A program made the position numbers and the translations under genes. A DNA stretch of 64,000 nucleotides from Streptomyces geranii (GTDB lineage: Bacteria; Actinomycetota; Actinomycetes; Streptomycetales; Streptomycetaceae). Below are positions 51,327 through 60,600 of this stretch, in pieces. The notes below the pieces were generated by a model. The model was not told the DNA's origin. It searched no databases and worked only from the letters and a program-made list of their open reading frames with translations. The DNA is taken from positions 1-64,000 of the forward strand of contig NZ_PJME01000050.1 in assembly GCF_002954775.1 (NCBI RefSeq), given 5' to 3'. The stretch's first letter is position 1, and each line of letters starts with the position of its first letter.

Positions 51327-54300
51327 TTGACCAAATGCGAATTCCTGGCAGAAGATCCGCCCGTCACCGGATCGAGCTGGGGGGCTGCGGCCGTCGTGTG
51401 GGGATCGCTTTTTTGGAGCAGACGTCTGAGACTCCGGGTCGGCGTGATCGTCGCGCTGGCTGTCGCCCTGACGGTGGGCACGCTGAGCGGCGCCTACGCC
51501 GTACCGCCGCCCGGTGACGACCGGGGCGGCGTCGAACTGGTCGACCTGCCGGTCGCCGAGGAGACGAAGGGCGAGGACGGCGGTGCCCTCGCCGACCTGA
51601 CCACCGGCGCCGTCCAGGCCGAGCCGGACTACGAGCCGACCAAGGTCGCCGAACCGGCCGCCGACACGGAGACCAAGACGGTCTCCGGTCTGACCGCCGG
51701 CGAGACCGTCCCTGTGGGCACCCTCCCCATCGAGGTCGGCGCCCCCGACGACGCCACCCCGACCGAGGCCCAGGCACTGGAAGGCTCCTGGCAGGCGACC
51801 CTCCTCGACGACACCACCCTGGGCGACCGTGACATCAACGGCCTCGTCTTCCGGGTGGACCCGCCCGCCACCGCCACCGGCGACGCCGTCGTCGCCCTGG
51901 ACTACACCCAGTTCGCCGAGCTGTACGGCGCCGACTGGGCGGACCGGCTGCAGTTCGTCAGGTTCCCCGCGTGCTTCCTCACCACCCCGGACACCGAGGG
52001 CTGCTCCGAGCCGACCGAGGTCGACACCCGGAACGTCATCGAGCCCGCGACCACCGATGTCACCGGTGACGGTGTCCTGGACGGCGTCCGGCGCGTCGAG
52101 GCCGTCATCGACGTCGCCGAACTCACCGACGCGACCGCCGCCTCGACGGGCGCGAGCACGGCCGCCGCCACGGACGACCAGGGCGTGATCACCGACGGCG
52201 TGTACCGGAGGACCGGGACCGGCGCGGGAGTGCGTACCGCCGCCGAGGAGTCCGACGCCTCCGTCTTCGCCGCCACCTCCGCGGGCAGCGGAGCCAAGGG
52301 CGACTTCTCCGCGACCCCGCTGGTCAGCGCCGGTTCCTGGGCGGCCGGCAACAGCTCGGGCTCCTTCAGCTACACCTACGGACTCCAGGCTCCGACCGTT
52401 CCCAACGGCCCCTCGCCCAGCATCGTCTTCGGCTACAACTCGCAGGTCGTCGACGGCCGTACGTCCGCCACCAACAACCAGGCCTCCTGGATCGGAGAGG
52501 GCTGGGAGTACAACCCCGGCTCGGTCACCCGTACCTACCGGACGTGCCGCGACGACCTCGCAGACGGCGCCAACAACGCCGAGCGCAAGACCAGTGACCT
52601 GTGCTGGGGCTCCGACAACGCCACCCTCACCCTCGGCGGCACCACCACCGAGCTGGTCAAGGACAACACCCCCGACGCCGACCTCGACGAGAACACCACC
52701 GGCAAGTGGGTCACCGCCAACGGCGACGGCTCGCGCGTCGAACTGCTCACGAACACCGCGCTCGGCAACGGCGACGAGGACGGCGAGTACTGGAAGGTCA
52801 CCACCCGCGACGGCACCCAGTACTACTTCGGCAAGCACAAGCTGACGTCCAGTGCCACCGAGGTCACCAACTCCGTACTGACCGTGCCGGTGGCCGGCAA
52901 CCAGCCCGGCGAGCCCTGCCACGCCACGAAGTTCGCCGACTCCTTCTGCGACCAGGCCTGGCGCTGGAACCTCGACTACGTCGTGGACCCCCATGGCAAC
53001 GCCATGACCCTGTGGTGGAAGAAGTACAGCAACCACTACGCGAAGAACCTGAAGTTCAACGACCCGGTCGAGTACGACCGCGACGGCCAGCTCCTTCGCA
53101 TCGACTACGGCCAGCGCGAGGAGACCCTGCTCTCCGCCGACCCGATCGCCCGCGTCGCCTTCACGGTCGACGAGCGCTGCTTCACCGAGGACGGCATCGC
53201 CTGCACCGAGGACAACTTCACCTCAGGCGACTGGGACAAGACCCACATCTGGTACGACACCCCGGCCGACCTGTACTGCTCCGGCGCCACCGGCAAGGAG
53301 TGCTTCGTACCGGTGCCCACCTTCTGGTCGCGAAAGCGCCTGGCACAGGTCACCACCTCCGCGCAGCGCACCCAGGGCTCGACCGCGCTCTCCAGGGTCG
53401 ACTCCTGGACCCTCCAGCAGTCGCTGCCCGCCGAGCGCACCGACGAGGGCACCGCCCTGTGGCTGGAGTCGATCACCCGCACGGGCTTCGGCGCCGACGG
53501 CAAGTCGCTCCCGCTGCGCCCGGTGACGTTCGTCGCGAACACGGAGGCCATGCCCAACCGGGTCAAGGAAGGGGCGAACGACCCGGCTCCGACCTTCGAC
53601 CGGCTGCGCATCGAACGGATCGTGAGCGAGTACGGCGGCGAGACCCTCGTCGACTACTCCGAACCCGTCGACGAGTGCGCCTCCGGCAGCGGCTTCCCCA
53701 AGCCCGAGGAGAACACCGGGCTGTGCTTCCCGGCGTACTGGCATCCTGACCCGGACAAGGCCGACGAGAACATCGACTGGTTCAACAAGTACGTCGTCGA
53801 CAACGTCCAGGAACTGCCCGCCATGACGGGCGTCCCGACGATGACGACCAGCTACAAGTACGAGGGCGGTGGCGCCTGGGCCCTGAACCAGGCGGAGTTC
53901 TCCAAGAAGAAGACCCGCACCTACGACCAGTGGCGTGGTTTCTCCGTCGTCCGCACGATCGGCGGCGCGGACAACTCCGAGCAGTACCTCGGCACCCAGC
54001 GGTCGATGACCGAGACCCGCTACTTCCGTGGGATGGACGGCGACCCGCTGCCGGACGGTACGACCCGCTCGGTCGAGGTGAAGGACTACGCCGACGGGCT
54101 GATCGCCGCCGACAGGCTGCCGTACGCCGGTCGCGTCGCGGAGACGATGACGTACACGAAGTACGGCGGCGACCTGGTGACGCGCTCCGTCGACCGCCCC
54201 AAGCACACGGTGCTGGCCACCCGTACCCGCGACGGCGGTATCCCGCCGCTCAGGGCCTACCGGGTCCTGGACGACCGGGACGATACGGTGACCCGGTCGT

Positions 54301-57300
54301 CCAAGACCGGCGAGGACAAGCGTGAGTGGCGGACCATCAGGTCCACGACGGAGTACGACGGCTACGGCCTGCCCGTGCGGGTGGAGTCCGAAGGCGACAC
54401 GGGCCGGTCGGGCGACGAGTCGTGCACGGTGTCGTCGTACGTCCACAACACCACCAAGTGGCTGATCGGGCTGCCCCTGCAGTCCCGGACCACCGTCGGC
54501 ACCTGCGCCGACGCCGACACGGCGACGGGCGACGACACGCTCGCCGGTTCACGTGTCGCCTACGACAACAGCCAGTACGGCGACGCCCCGACCACCGGTC
54601 TGGCGACCATCACGTGGGACACCGACGGGAACGGCGCCTGGAGTCGGCGCGGCACGCTCACCTACGACGACTTCGGGCGCGTGGAGTCCACCACCGACGC
54701 CCTGAACAACACCGACACGACCACCTACGTCCCCGACAAGGGCCAGGTGTACTCGGTCACGACGACCAACGAACTCGGCCACGAGGAGACGACGGTCGTC
54801 GACCCGGCCCGCGGCACCTCCCTGAAGGAGACCGACACCAACGGCCACTACAGCGCGTTCGCCTACGACGCGCTGGGCCGCACGACGGCCGGCTGGACCG
54901 ACGCCACGCGGACCACGTCCACCGAGCCCTTGGTGAAGTTCGCGTACAACACCACGGCGGGCGAGCCGGTGTCCGTGGTCACCTCCGCGCTCAACGACCT
55001 TGGCACGTACGACGACTCGGTGGTCTTCTACGACGGCCTGGGCCGCGAGCGGCAGCGGCAGGAGCCGGCGGTCGGCAAGGGCCGACTCATCACCGACACG
55101 CACTACAGCGCCAACGGCACGATCGAGCGCACGGACAACGCCTACTACGCGCCGGACGACCCGAAGACGGTGATGTTCGAGGTCGAGTCGGACTTCCGCG
55201 TCCCCAACGCCACGCTGTACGCCTACGACGGCCTGGGCCGCACCCTGTCGGAGACCCCGTACGAGGCGGGCAGCACCAAGCCCGCGAAGTCCACCCGCTA
55301 CGAGTACGGCTACGACTACTCCACGGTCGTCGAACCGACCGGCGCCGCCGCACAGCGCAGCTACAGCGACGCCCTGGGCCGTACGGTCCGGGTCGACACC
55401 TTCACCGACGCCCTGCGCTCGGCCTACCGCGCCACGGAGTACGCGTTCGACGAGCGCGGCGACCAGGTCGGCGCGACGGACAGCCAGGGCAACACCTGGT
55501 CCTGGACGTACGACGCGCGTGGCCGTCAACTCACGGCGACGGACCCGGACACCGGCACGACCTCGACCACGTACGACGTCCTGGACCGCCCGGTGACGAC
55601 GACCGACGCCCGTGGCGTGAAGGTGTGGACGGGCTACGACGCGTTGTCCCGCCCGACCGAGCAGCGACTGAACTCCGCCACCGGAACGAAGCTGACCGAG
55701 ACCGCCTACGACGGGATCATCGGCGCGGCCGGCCTGCCCTCGAAGGCCGTCCGCTACACCGACAACCTGCCGTACACCACCGACGTGCTGGGCTACACCG
55801 ACGACTACCAGCCCAAGGGAACGCGGCTCACGCTGCCGCCGCTGGTGGCGGAGCGGGCCGGTCTGCTCGATATGTACAAGTACACGTACGAGTACTCGAG
55901 GCTGGGCAGGCTCGACTCGGTGACCCTGCCGAAGGCGGGCACGCTGGCGGAGGAGAAGGTCGTCACCCGCTACAACGCGGACGGCCTGCCGGTCTCCACG
56001 TCAGGCCTGGACTGGTACACGGCGGAGACCGACTACAGCCCCTACGGCGAGGTCCTGCGCTCGGTCACCGGCGAGATGCCGAACCGGGTGTGGACGACGA
56101 ACCTGTTCGACGAGAGCACGGGCGAACTCACCCGCTCGATCGTGGACCGCGAATCGATCACGGACAGGACCGGTGTGCTGGACCACCGGGTCAACAACCG
56201 CACGTACGCCTACGACAACGCGGGCAACGTCACGAGGACCGAGGACACCGTCGACTCGGTGACGGACCGCCAGTGCTTCACGTACGACGTGATCGGCCAG
56301 CTCACGAGGGCATGGACGGCGAGCGACGCGGCCTGCGCCACGGCGACGGACGGCACGCCGACCTCGGTGACCGCGGGCGCGCGGGGCGACGGCTACCACA
56401 AGAAGTACGAGTACGACGCGGCCGGCAACCGCGAGAAGCTGGTGGAGTACGACCCCGCCGGTGACGCGACGAAGAACGCGACCACGACGTACACGTACGG
56501 CAAGGCGGACGGCACGCAGCCGCACACGCTGACCGGCATGTCGCACACGGCGGGTACGAGGCCGGAGATCACCGAGACGGCGACGCTGACGTACGACAAG
56601 ACGGGGAACGCCGATACCCGTACGTACGGGGGCGACGAGCAGGCCCTGTCCTGGACGTGGGACGGGCAGGTCGAGAAGGTCACCGGCTTCGGCGAGAACG
56701 GCTCCGGGGCATGGGTGGGGCTGGCGGGCAAGTGCCTGGACGTGCAGTCCGGTGCGACGGCGGCGGGTACGCCGGTCCAGCTGTACGACTGCAACGGCAC
56801 GAAGGCGCAGAAGTTCCGTATCGACGCGGCGGCGGGTTCGTCCGACGCGTCGACGGGTGCGCTGAAGGTGCTGGGCAAGTGCGCGGTGCCGTCGGACGGC
56901 GGTACGGCGAACGGCACGGCGGTGGTGCTGGCGACCTGCGACGGCGGCGCCGCCCAGCAGTGGACCACGATCTCGGCGGGCGACAAGCTGAAGCACGTCT
57001 CGTCCGGCAGGTGCCTGGACGTCCCGTCCTCCAACTCGGCGTCGGGCACGGACCTCCAGCTGTACACCTGCGACACGGACGGCCAGGCCCAGACCTGGGC
57101 GCCGGCGAACGAGACGACGTACGTGTACGGGCCCGGTGGCGAACGCCTGATGGCGCTGAGCGCCGCGGAGACGGCCCTCTACCTGGGCGACACGACGGTG
57201 GCGCGCACAGCGAGCGGGACGGCCGCGTACACGGAGCGGTACTACGCGCAGCCGGGCGCCCCGACGGTGATGCGGCACGTGAAGGGCAGCGACACCACCT

Positions 57301-59021
57301 CGACGCTGCACGCGCAGATCACCGACCAGAACGGCACGGCGTACGCGGATGTGTCACTGGCGGCGGGCAACGCGGTGGTCTTCTCGCGTTCGGACCCGTT
57401 CGGTGTGAAGCGCGGTGCGGAGTCCAACGGGTGGCGTTCGCACCAGGGTTACATCGGCGGCGGCGACGACGCGTCGAGCGGACTGGTGCATCTGGGGGCG
57501 CGGGAGTACGACCCGACGACGGGCCGGTTCCTGTCGGCGGACCCGGTGCTGGACCTGGCGGACCCGGTGCAGAAGAACGGGTACGTGTACTGCGAGAACA
57601 ATCCGGTGACGTACTCGGATCCGACGGGGTTGATGTCGAAGGCCGACGGGGGCGGGGGTGGCGGCGGGGGCGAGGATCTGTCCGCGTACGGGGGGCCGTC
57701 GGCGTCGGAACTGGCGTGGGCCAGCGGTCAACTGGGCATGTCCGTAAAGGACTTCGTCCTGGCCAACGCCGGTGCATGGCTGCTGTCGCTCCTGGGACTG
57801 GACGACATCGTGTCCTGCGTCACCCGAGGGGATGCGTGGGCGTGCGCCAGTGCCGCCGTGGGCGCGGCTCTGGGTGTGCTCGGCAAGATGAAGGCTGTCG
57901 CCCGGACCATCAACAAGGTCATCAACGCCTACCAGGCCTGGCAGAAGTCCAAGGAGCGGGCCCGCAAACTCCTCGCGGCGGCCCAGAAGGCCCGCGAACT
58001 GGCCCGCAAGGCCAAGGAGGCCAAGCGCAAGGCGGCCGAACGGGCCGCGCAGATCAAGAAGAAGGCGCAGGAGGCGAAGACCCGGGCCGAGAAGGCGGCG
58101 GCCAAGAAGACCGGGAACGCGGTCCAGAAGGCGAAGAAGGCGGTGGCCAAGGCCGGCGAGACGGTCAGGACTGGCTACCAGAAGGCCAAGGCCAAGCTGG
58201 GAGAAGGCGGCGGTTGCAAGACCAGCAACAGCTTTGTCCCCGGCACGCTGGTCCTGATGGCCGACGGCACCACGAAGCCCATCGAGGACGTCACCAACGG
58301 CGACAAGGTTCTGGCCACCGACCCGGAGACCGGCGAGACGGCTGTGGAGACGGTCACCGCTGAGATCGAGGGGGAGGGCGTCAAGGACCTGGTCAAGGTC
58401 ACTATCGACATTGCCGTGGACGGGGGGGACGCCACAGCCTCGGTGACCGCGACCGACGGTCACCCCGTTTGGGTTCCTGCCCGGGGCGAGTGGGTGAAGG
58501 CCACGGACCTGGAGTCTGGTCAGTGGCTTCAGACCAGCGCTGGTGCCTATGGCCAAGTCACAGAGATCGAGCGATGGACAGCTCAGCGGACCACAGTCCA
58601 CAACCTCACCGTCAACGATCTGCATACGTACTATGTGCTGGCAGGAGCCACACCGGTACTTGTGCACAATTGCGGCGAGAAAACAACAGTTTATCGAACT
58701 TCGCCGGTCGAGAGAGGGCGTTCGGAGCTCGAAGAAGGCCTGAATGCCGAGCACTTCCCTCGGTCTGATGACGGATCTTTCGATGGGGCTGCGCACTTTG
58801 GTAACGAGAAGACCGCAACTGAGTGGGCGCGTGGGTCTGTTGATACTCACGATGTTGGATTCAAGATCGATGTTCCCACGTCATGGCTGCGCAAGCACGT
58901 CAGCGCTGGAAGGATTGAGGAGTGGGAGGGGATGACGGAAGATCATATGGAGTACGTGATCCCCAGAGAGCTATTCGGCGACCTCAATTCATTCCCAAGG
59001 TCTCCTTGGAGTGGCAGATGA
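51327..59021 (+). CDS. RHS-repeat polymorphic toxin with ricin-B, Hint-like and variable C-terminal domains
   Basis: About 2564 codons from TTG 51327, but the start is uncertain: GTG 51396 or later is possible, since no good ribosome site is seen. An N-terminal signal sequence (R-R-L-R-L-R-V-G-V-I-V-A-L-A-V-A-L) is followed by a secreted-RHS N-domain, many Y-D-A-x-G-R RHS repeats, a ricin-B lectin trefoil (about residues 1793-1930) inserted among them, and the RHS core end (Y-D-P-T-T-G-R-F-L-S-A-D-P). Then come a Lys/Ala-rich coiled segment (about 2190-2300), a Hint-like pretoxin domain with Ser in place of the first Cys, and a last 110 residues of a different, lower-GC module. That tail has V-Y-R-T-S-P...H-F-G-N-E-K-T-A-T-E-W-A and resembles ADP-ribosyltransferase toxins only loosely. 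Confidence 0.85.
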   Translation: MTKCEFLAEDPPVTGSSWGAAAVVWGSLFWSRRLRLRVGVIVALAVALTVGTLSGAYAVPPPGDDRGGVELVDLPVAEETKGEDGGALADLTTGAVQAEPDYEPTKVAEPAADTETKTVSGLTAGETVPVGTLPIEVGAPDDATPTEAQALEGSWQATLLDDTTLGDRDINGLVFRVDPPATATGDAVVALDYTQFAELYGADWADRLQFVRFPACFLTTPDTEGCSEPTEVDTRNVIEPATTDVTGDGVLDGVRRVEAVIDVAELTDATAASTGASTAAATDDQGVITDGVYRRTGTGAGVRTAAEESDASVFAATSAGSGAKGDFSATPLVSAGSWAAGNSSGSFSYTYGLQAPTVPNGPSPSIVFGYNSQVVDGRTSATNNQASWIGEGWEYNPGSVTRTYRTCRDDLADGANNAERKTSDLCWGSDNATLTLGGTTTELVKDNTPDADLDENTTGKWVTANGDGSRVELLTNTALGNGDEDGEYWKVTTRDGTQYYFGKHKLTSSATEVTNSVLTVPVAGNQPGEPCHATKFADSFCDQAWRWNLDYVVDPHGNAMTLWWKKYSNHYAKNLKFNDPVEYDRDGQLLRIDYGQREETLLSADPIARVAFTVDERCFTEDGIACTEDNFTSGDWDKTHIWYDTPADLYCSGATGKECFVPVPTFWSRKRLAQVTTSAQRTQGSTALSRVDSWTLQQSLPAERTDEGTALWLESITRTGFGADGKSLPLRPVTFVANTEAMPNRVKEGANDPAPTFDRLRIERIVSEYGGETLVDYSEPVDECASGSGFPKPEENTGLCFPAYWHPDPDKADENIDWFNKYVVDNVQELPAMTGVPTMTTSYKYEGGGAWALNQAEFSKKKTRTYDQWRGFSVVRTIGGADNSEQYLGTQRSMTETRYFRGMDGDPLPDGTTRSVEVKDYADGLIAADRLPYAGRVAETMTYTKYGGDLVTRSVDRPKHTVLATRTRDGGIPPLRAYRVLDDRDDTVTRSSKTGEDKREWRTIRSTTEYDGYGLPVRVESEGDTGRSGDESCTVSSYVHNTTKWLIGLPLQSRTTVGTCADADTATGDDTLAGSRVAYDNSQYGDAPTTGLATITWDTDGNGAWSRRGTLTYDDFGRVESTTDALNNTDTTTYVPDKGQVYSVTTTNELGHEETTVVDPARGTSLKETDTNGHYSAFAYDALGRTTAGWTDATRTTSTEPLVKFAYNTTAGEPVSVVTSALNDLGTYDDSVVFYDGLGRERQRQEPAVGKGRLITDTHYSANGTIERTDNAYYAPDDPKTVMFEVESDFRVPNATLYAYDGLGRTLSETPYEAGSTKPAKSTRYEYGYDYSTVVEPTGAAAQRSYSDALGRTVRVDTFTDALRSAYRATEYAFDERGDQVGATDSQGNTWSWTYDARGRQLTATDPDTGTTSTTYDVLDRPVTTTDARGVKVWTGYDALSRPTEQRLNSATGTKLTETAYDGIIGAAGLPSKAVRYTDNLPYTTDVLGYTDDYQPKGTRLTLPPLVAERAGLLDMYKYTYEYSRLGRLDSVTLPKAGTLAEEKVVTRYNADGLPVSTSGLDWYTAETDYSPYGEVLRSVTGEMPNRVWTTNLFDESTGELTRSIVDRESITDRTGVLDHRVNNRTYAYDNAGNVTRTEDTVDSVTDRQCFTYDVIGQLTRAWTASDAACATATDGTPTSVTAGARGDGYHKKYEYDAAGNREKLVEYDPAGDATKNATTTYTYGKADGTQPHTLTGMSHTAGTRPEITETATLTYDKTGNADTRTYGGDEQALSWTWDGQVEKVTGFGENGSGAWVGLAGKCLDVQSGATAAGTPVQLYDCNGTKAQKFRIDAAAGSSDASTGALKVLGKCAVPSDGGTANGTAVVLATCDGGAAQQWTTISAGDKLKHVSSGRCLDVPSSNSASGTDLQLYTCDTDGQAQTWAPANETTYVYGPGGERLMALSAAETALYLGDTTVARTASGTAAYTERYYAQPGAPTVMRHVKGSDTTSTLHAQITDQNGTAYADVSLAAGNAVVFSRSDPFGVKRGAESNGWRSHQGYIGGGDDASSGLVHLGAREYDPTTGRFLSADPVLDLADPVQKNGYVYCENNPVTYSDPTGLMSKADGGGGGGGGEDLSAYGGPSASELAWASGQLGMSVKDFVLANAGAWLLSLLGLDDIVSCVTRGDAWACASAAVGAALGVLGKMKAVARTINKVINAYQAWQKSKERARKLLAAAQKARELARKAKEAKRKAAERAAQIKKKAQEAKTRAEKAAAKKTGNAVQKAKKAVAKAGETVRTGYQKAKAKLGEGGGCKTSNSFVPGTLVLMADGTTKPIEDVTNGDKVLATDPETGETAVETVTAEIEGEGVKDLVKVTIDIAVDGGDATASVTATDGHPVWVPARGEWVKATDLESGQWLQTSAGAYGQVTEIERWTAQRTTVHNLTVNDLHTYYVLAGATPVLVHNCGEKTTVYRTSPVERGRSELEEGLNAEHFPRSDDGSFDGAAHFGNEKTATEWARGSVDTHDVGFKIDVPTSWLRKHVSAGRIEEWEGMTEDHMEYVIPRELFGDLNSFPRSPWSGR
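58671..59021 (+). other. Variable toxin module (C-terminal tip of RHS protein)
   Basis: About 110 residues after the Hint-like H-N-C-G end. Local GC falls sharply compared with the RHS body. Order: V-Y-R-T-S-P, E-E-G-L-N-A-E-H-F, H-F-G-N-E-K-T-A-T-E-W-A, V-P-T-S-W-L, Y-V-I-P-R-E-L-F-G. This strand/helix order is like small ART-type toxins, but the catalytic set cannot be verified by eye. Confidence 0.5.
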
Positions 59022-59302
59022 ACAGTAACTTTCCACGTTTGGAAAAGTGGCAGATTTCCACTGCGGTGGTAGTAGAGAAAATGCCCTACGGGCTTAGAGT
59101 CCAAGTTCCTTCAGGGGAGATTGGGGTAATCGATCGAGTGCTGATTCACGATCTCCCGCTGAGTCACTCCGAGTGGCCACTCCAAGGGGACGAGCTGCAA
59201 GTGGTTTCGGGCGGATATACGTCCGGCGGCCAACTGCGACTGAGTTCTCGTACTTCCGATTTGGATATTGCGAAGGCCCGTCAAGATGGTGGTTCCCTCT
59301 AA
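59018..59302 (+). CDS. Probable cognate immunity protein (S1/OB-like)
   Basis: 94 residues. ATG overlaps the toxin TGA (ATGA), the classic toxin-immunity arrangement, and GC is low like the toxin tip. The sequence, with V-V-V-E-K-M-P-Y-G-L-R-V-Q-V-P-S-G-E-I-G-V-I-D and L-R-L-S-S-R-T-S-D-L-D-I-A-K-A-R, looks like a small S1-type OB-fold. An immunity role is inferred from position; the family is not certain. Confidence 0.65.
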   Translation: MNSNFPRLEKWQISTAVVVEKMPYGLRVQVPSGEIGVIDRVLIHDLPLSHSEWPLQGDELQVVSGGYTSGGQLRLSSRTSDLDIAKARQDGGSL

Positions 59303-59326
59303 GGGAACAGCGCTAGTTCCTTGAGG

Positions 59327-59560
59327 GGCGGTATGTCGGCAATTTTTGGTATGGAAGAGAAGGGTAGGCGTGGCATCTCATGAGTAATTTTGGCATACGC
59401 CGAAGCTATCTCCATACTCGTAACGGTGCCTTTGTGGCCCTGCTCTCCTGCTGGAGGGATCTACTTCGCTGTAGACGATCTGGATTATGGTCAGTTGAGC
59501 TCCATCGATGATCCGGAGCTATGGCCTCATCAGTCCGCAGCAGGGGAGTTTATTCCGTGA
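59327..59560 (+). pseudogene. Broken lipoprotein 5' copy joined to an unrelated 3' tail
   Basis: 59327-59451 is a diverged copy of 60438-60560, the upstream region and signal-peptide start of the lipoprotein gene at 60490. The GGCGG(T/C)AT(G/A)TCGG block lies 53 bp before an ATG here and 52 bp there, and H-T-R-N-G-A-F-V-A-L-L parallels R-T-R-S-G-A-F-T-V-L. After a frame change the DNA encodes a tail F-A-V-D-D-L-D-Y-G-Q-L-S-S-I-D-D-P-E-L-W ending at TGA 59558-59560, unrelated to the lipoprotein. It looks like a recombination scar. Confidence 0.6.
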
Positions 59561-59640
59561 GTGTGAGAGTCGAGCTGAAGAGTGACCTGAGTCAAGGAAC
59601 TCTGCGGATCGATTTGAAGGGCCTGAATTCTTGTAAGTAG
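59557..59640 (+). pseudogene. Short residual reading frame
   Basis: GTG 59557 overlaps the preceding TGA and gives V-S-V-R-V-E-L-K-S-D-L-S-Q-G-T-L-R-I-D-L-K-G, ending TAG 59640; 27 codons. Probably the remnant of another immunity-type gene rather than a functional product. Confidence 0.35.
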
Positions 59641-59649
59641 TTCCAGGCC

Positions 59650-59780
59650 GATGCAATGCAGTACATTATAAAGAGGCATATTAAAGGGCGCTGTCCTCGT
59701 GGCGGTGACTTCACGGCCCTGCTTCTTTCCTTCGCGCTGGTCGCCGGACGCGGGGCCTTCGGAAGTTCCAGCGGCGAGAG
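59650..59780 (+). pseudogene. Second broken lipoprotein 5' copy
   Basis: Parallels 60480-60600: TGCAGTACATTATAAAG against CGCAATACATCATGAAG, then CTCGTGGCGGTGACTTCACGG against CTCGTAGCGGTGCCTTCACGG, and GTTCCAGCGGCGA against GTTCCAGTGGTGA. The start ATG has become ATA and the lipobox Cys is lost, so it cannot make a lipoprotein. It directly precedes the 200-residue gene. Confidence 0.6.
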
Positions 59781-59804
59781 CGACTCGCTCCGTGGAGGAT
59801 GTCT

Positions 59805-60407
59805 ATGCTCTGTTGTGATCGAGAGCTGCGCAGTTCTATTGATTTGCTGCAGCGGATAGCCGAAGACCGAGAGCTCGGGACCCTTCTGGTCGACGTGTTT
59901 GAGTTTGACGTCAGACGCAAGAGTGGTGATGAATCCTCTAGGCTGGCTTCCGGGCTCCCGTTGGAAGGTATTGCTGGAGATTTCACCGGTGGAATGTTCT
60001 ACCTGTGTGGAACCGTAGGGTCGCCCCGTCCTGTGCTGTATGCGAGTTCGGAAGGTGATTCTGGAATCATCGCGAAAGACTTGAGTGAAGCTCTTGCGTT
60101 GGTGGTTGGCTTTCCATATTGGAGGGACTGTCTGAAGTACTCTGCGGGTGGGGACTTGAATGTTATGGAGTCGGCCGCAGCTTTTCTCTTGAGGGATATG
60201 GTGCGAGATCACCCGACGATAGAAGCTGAGCAATCTCGGGTTGCTGCGGCACTACGTGTACCCCTTGAGAATCCCTCGACCCTGGTGGCGCACCTTCACG
60301 AGGCCGTGAAGGGTACTGGGTCAGATTTTGTCTTTACTGATGAAACTGGTGAGTATGGCAGCCTTTTTGGTCCATTTTCACCCAGTCGCAATCAGTCATG
60401 GCGTTAG
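59805..60407 (+). CDS. Orphan immunity-like protein
   Basis: 200 residues from ATG 59805, with GGAGG 6 nt upstream; an earlier ATG at 59799 abuts that site and is less likely. Acidic, soluble, lower GC than the chromosome average. Middle segment G-G-M-F-Y-L-C-G-T-V-G, R-P-V-L-Y-A-S-S-E-G and G-F-P-Y-W-R-D-C-L resembles SUKH/SMI1-type immunity proteins, though not securely. It sits after a broken lipoprotein copy, as expected if cassettes from other toxin tips accumulate here. Confidence 0.6.
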   Translation: MLCCDRELRSSIDLLQRIAEDRELGTLLVDVFEFDVRRKSGDESSRLASGLPLEGIAGDFTGGMFYLCGTVGSPRPVLYASSEGDSGIIAKDLSEALALVVGFPYWRDCLKYSAGGDLNVMESAAAFLLRDMVRDHPTIEAEQSRVAAALRVPLENPSTLVAHLHEAVKGTGSDFVFTDETGEYGSLFGPFSPSRNQSWR

Positions 60408-60437
60408 GTCTTTTCCAGGTTTTTCGATGCCGATCGC

Positions 60438-60600
60438 GGCGGCATATCGGAAATTTTCAGTGCAATAGAGAAAGTGAACGCAATACATCATGAAGAGTTG
60501 TGGTAGGGGCCGCCGCACTCGTAGCGGTGCCTTCACGGTCCTGATTCTGCCCTTCGTTCTTATCGCCGGATGTGCGGAATCCGGTGGTTCCAGTGGTGAA
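60438..60600 (+). repeat. Intact member of the lipoprotein-leader repeat family
   Basis: Reference copy of the repeat whose broken relatives lie at 59327-59451 and 59650-59780. It covers the upstream region and the first 37 codons of the lipoprotein gene. It provides homology for recombination across the immunity segment. Confidence 0.6.

Larger units (their letters stand above)
59303..59804 (+). other. Scarred interval with gene fragments downstream of the toxin
   Basis: About 500 bp without an intact gene, lower in GC. Holds the leader-copy and tail fragments listed separately (59327-59560, 59557-59640, 59650-59780). Reads as repeated recombination next to a toxin tip. Confidence 0.65.

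Noticed and set aside
59656..59859. A 67-codon frame that looks like a small lipoprotein
   Set aside because: It is a broken copy of the lipoprotein start at 60490: the matching start codon is ATA and the lipobox Cys is lost, so it was recorded as a pseudogene.
58671..60407. Integrated phage or genomic island
   Set aside because: Low GC and fragments are confined to the toxin tip and immunity segment; no integrase, transposase, tRNA target or flanking direct repeats were found, and cassette exchange explains the pattern better.
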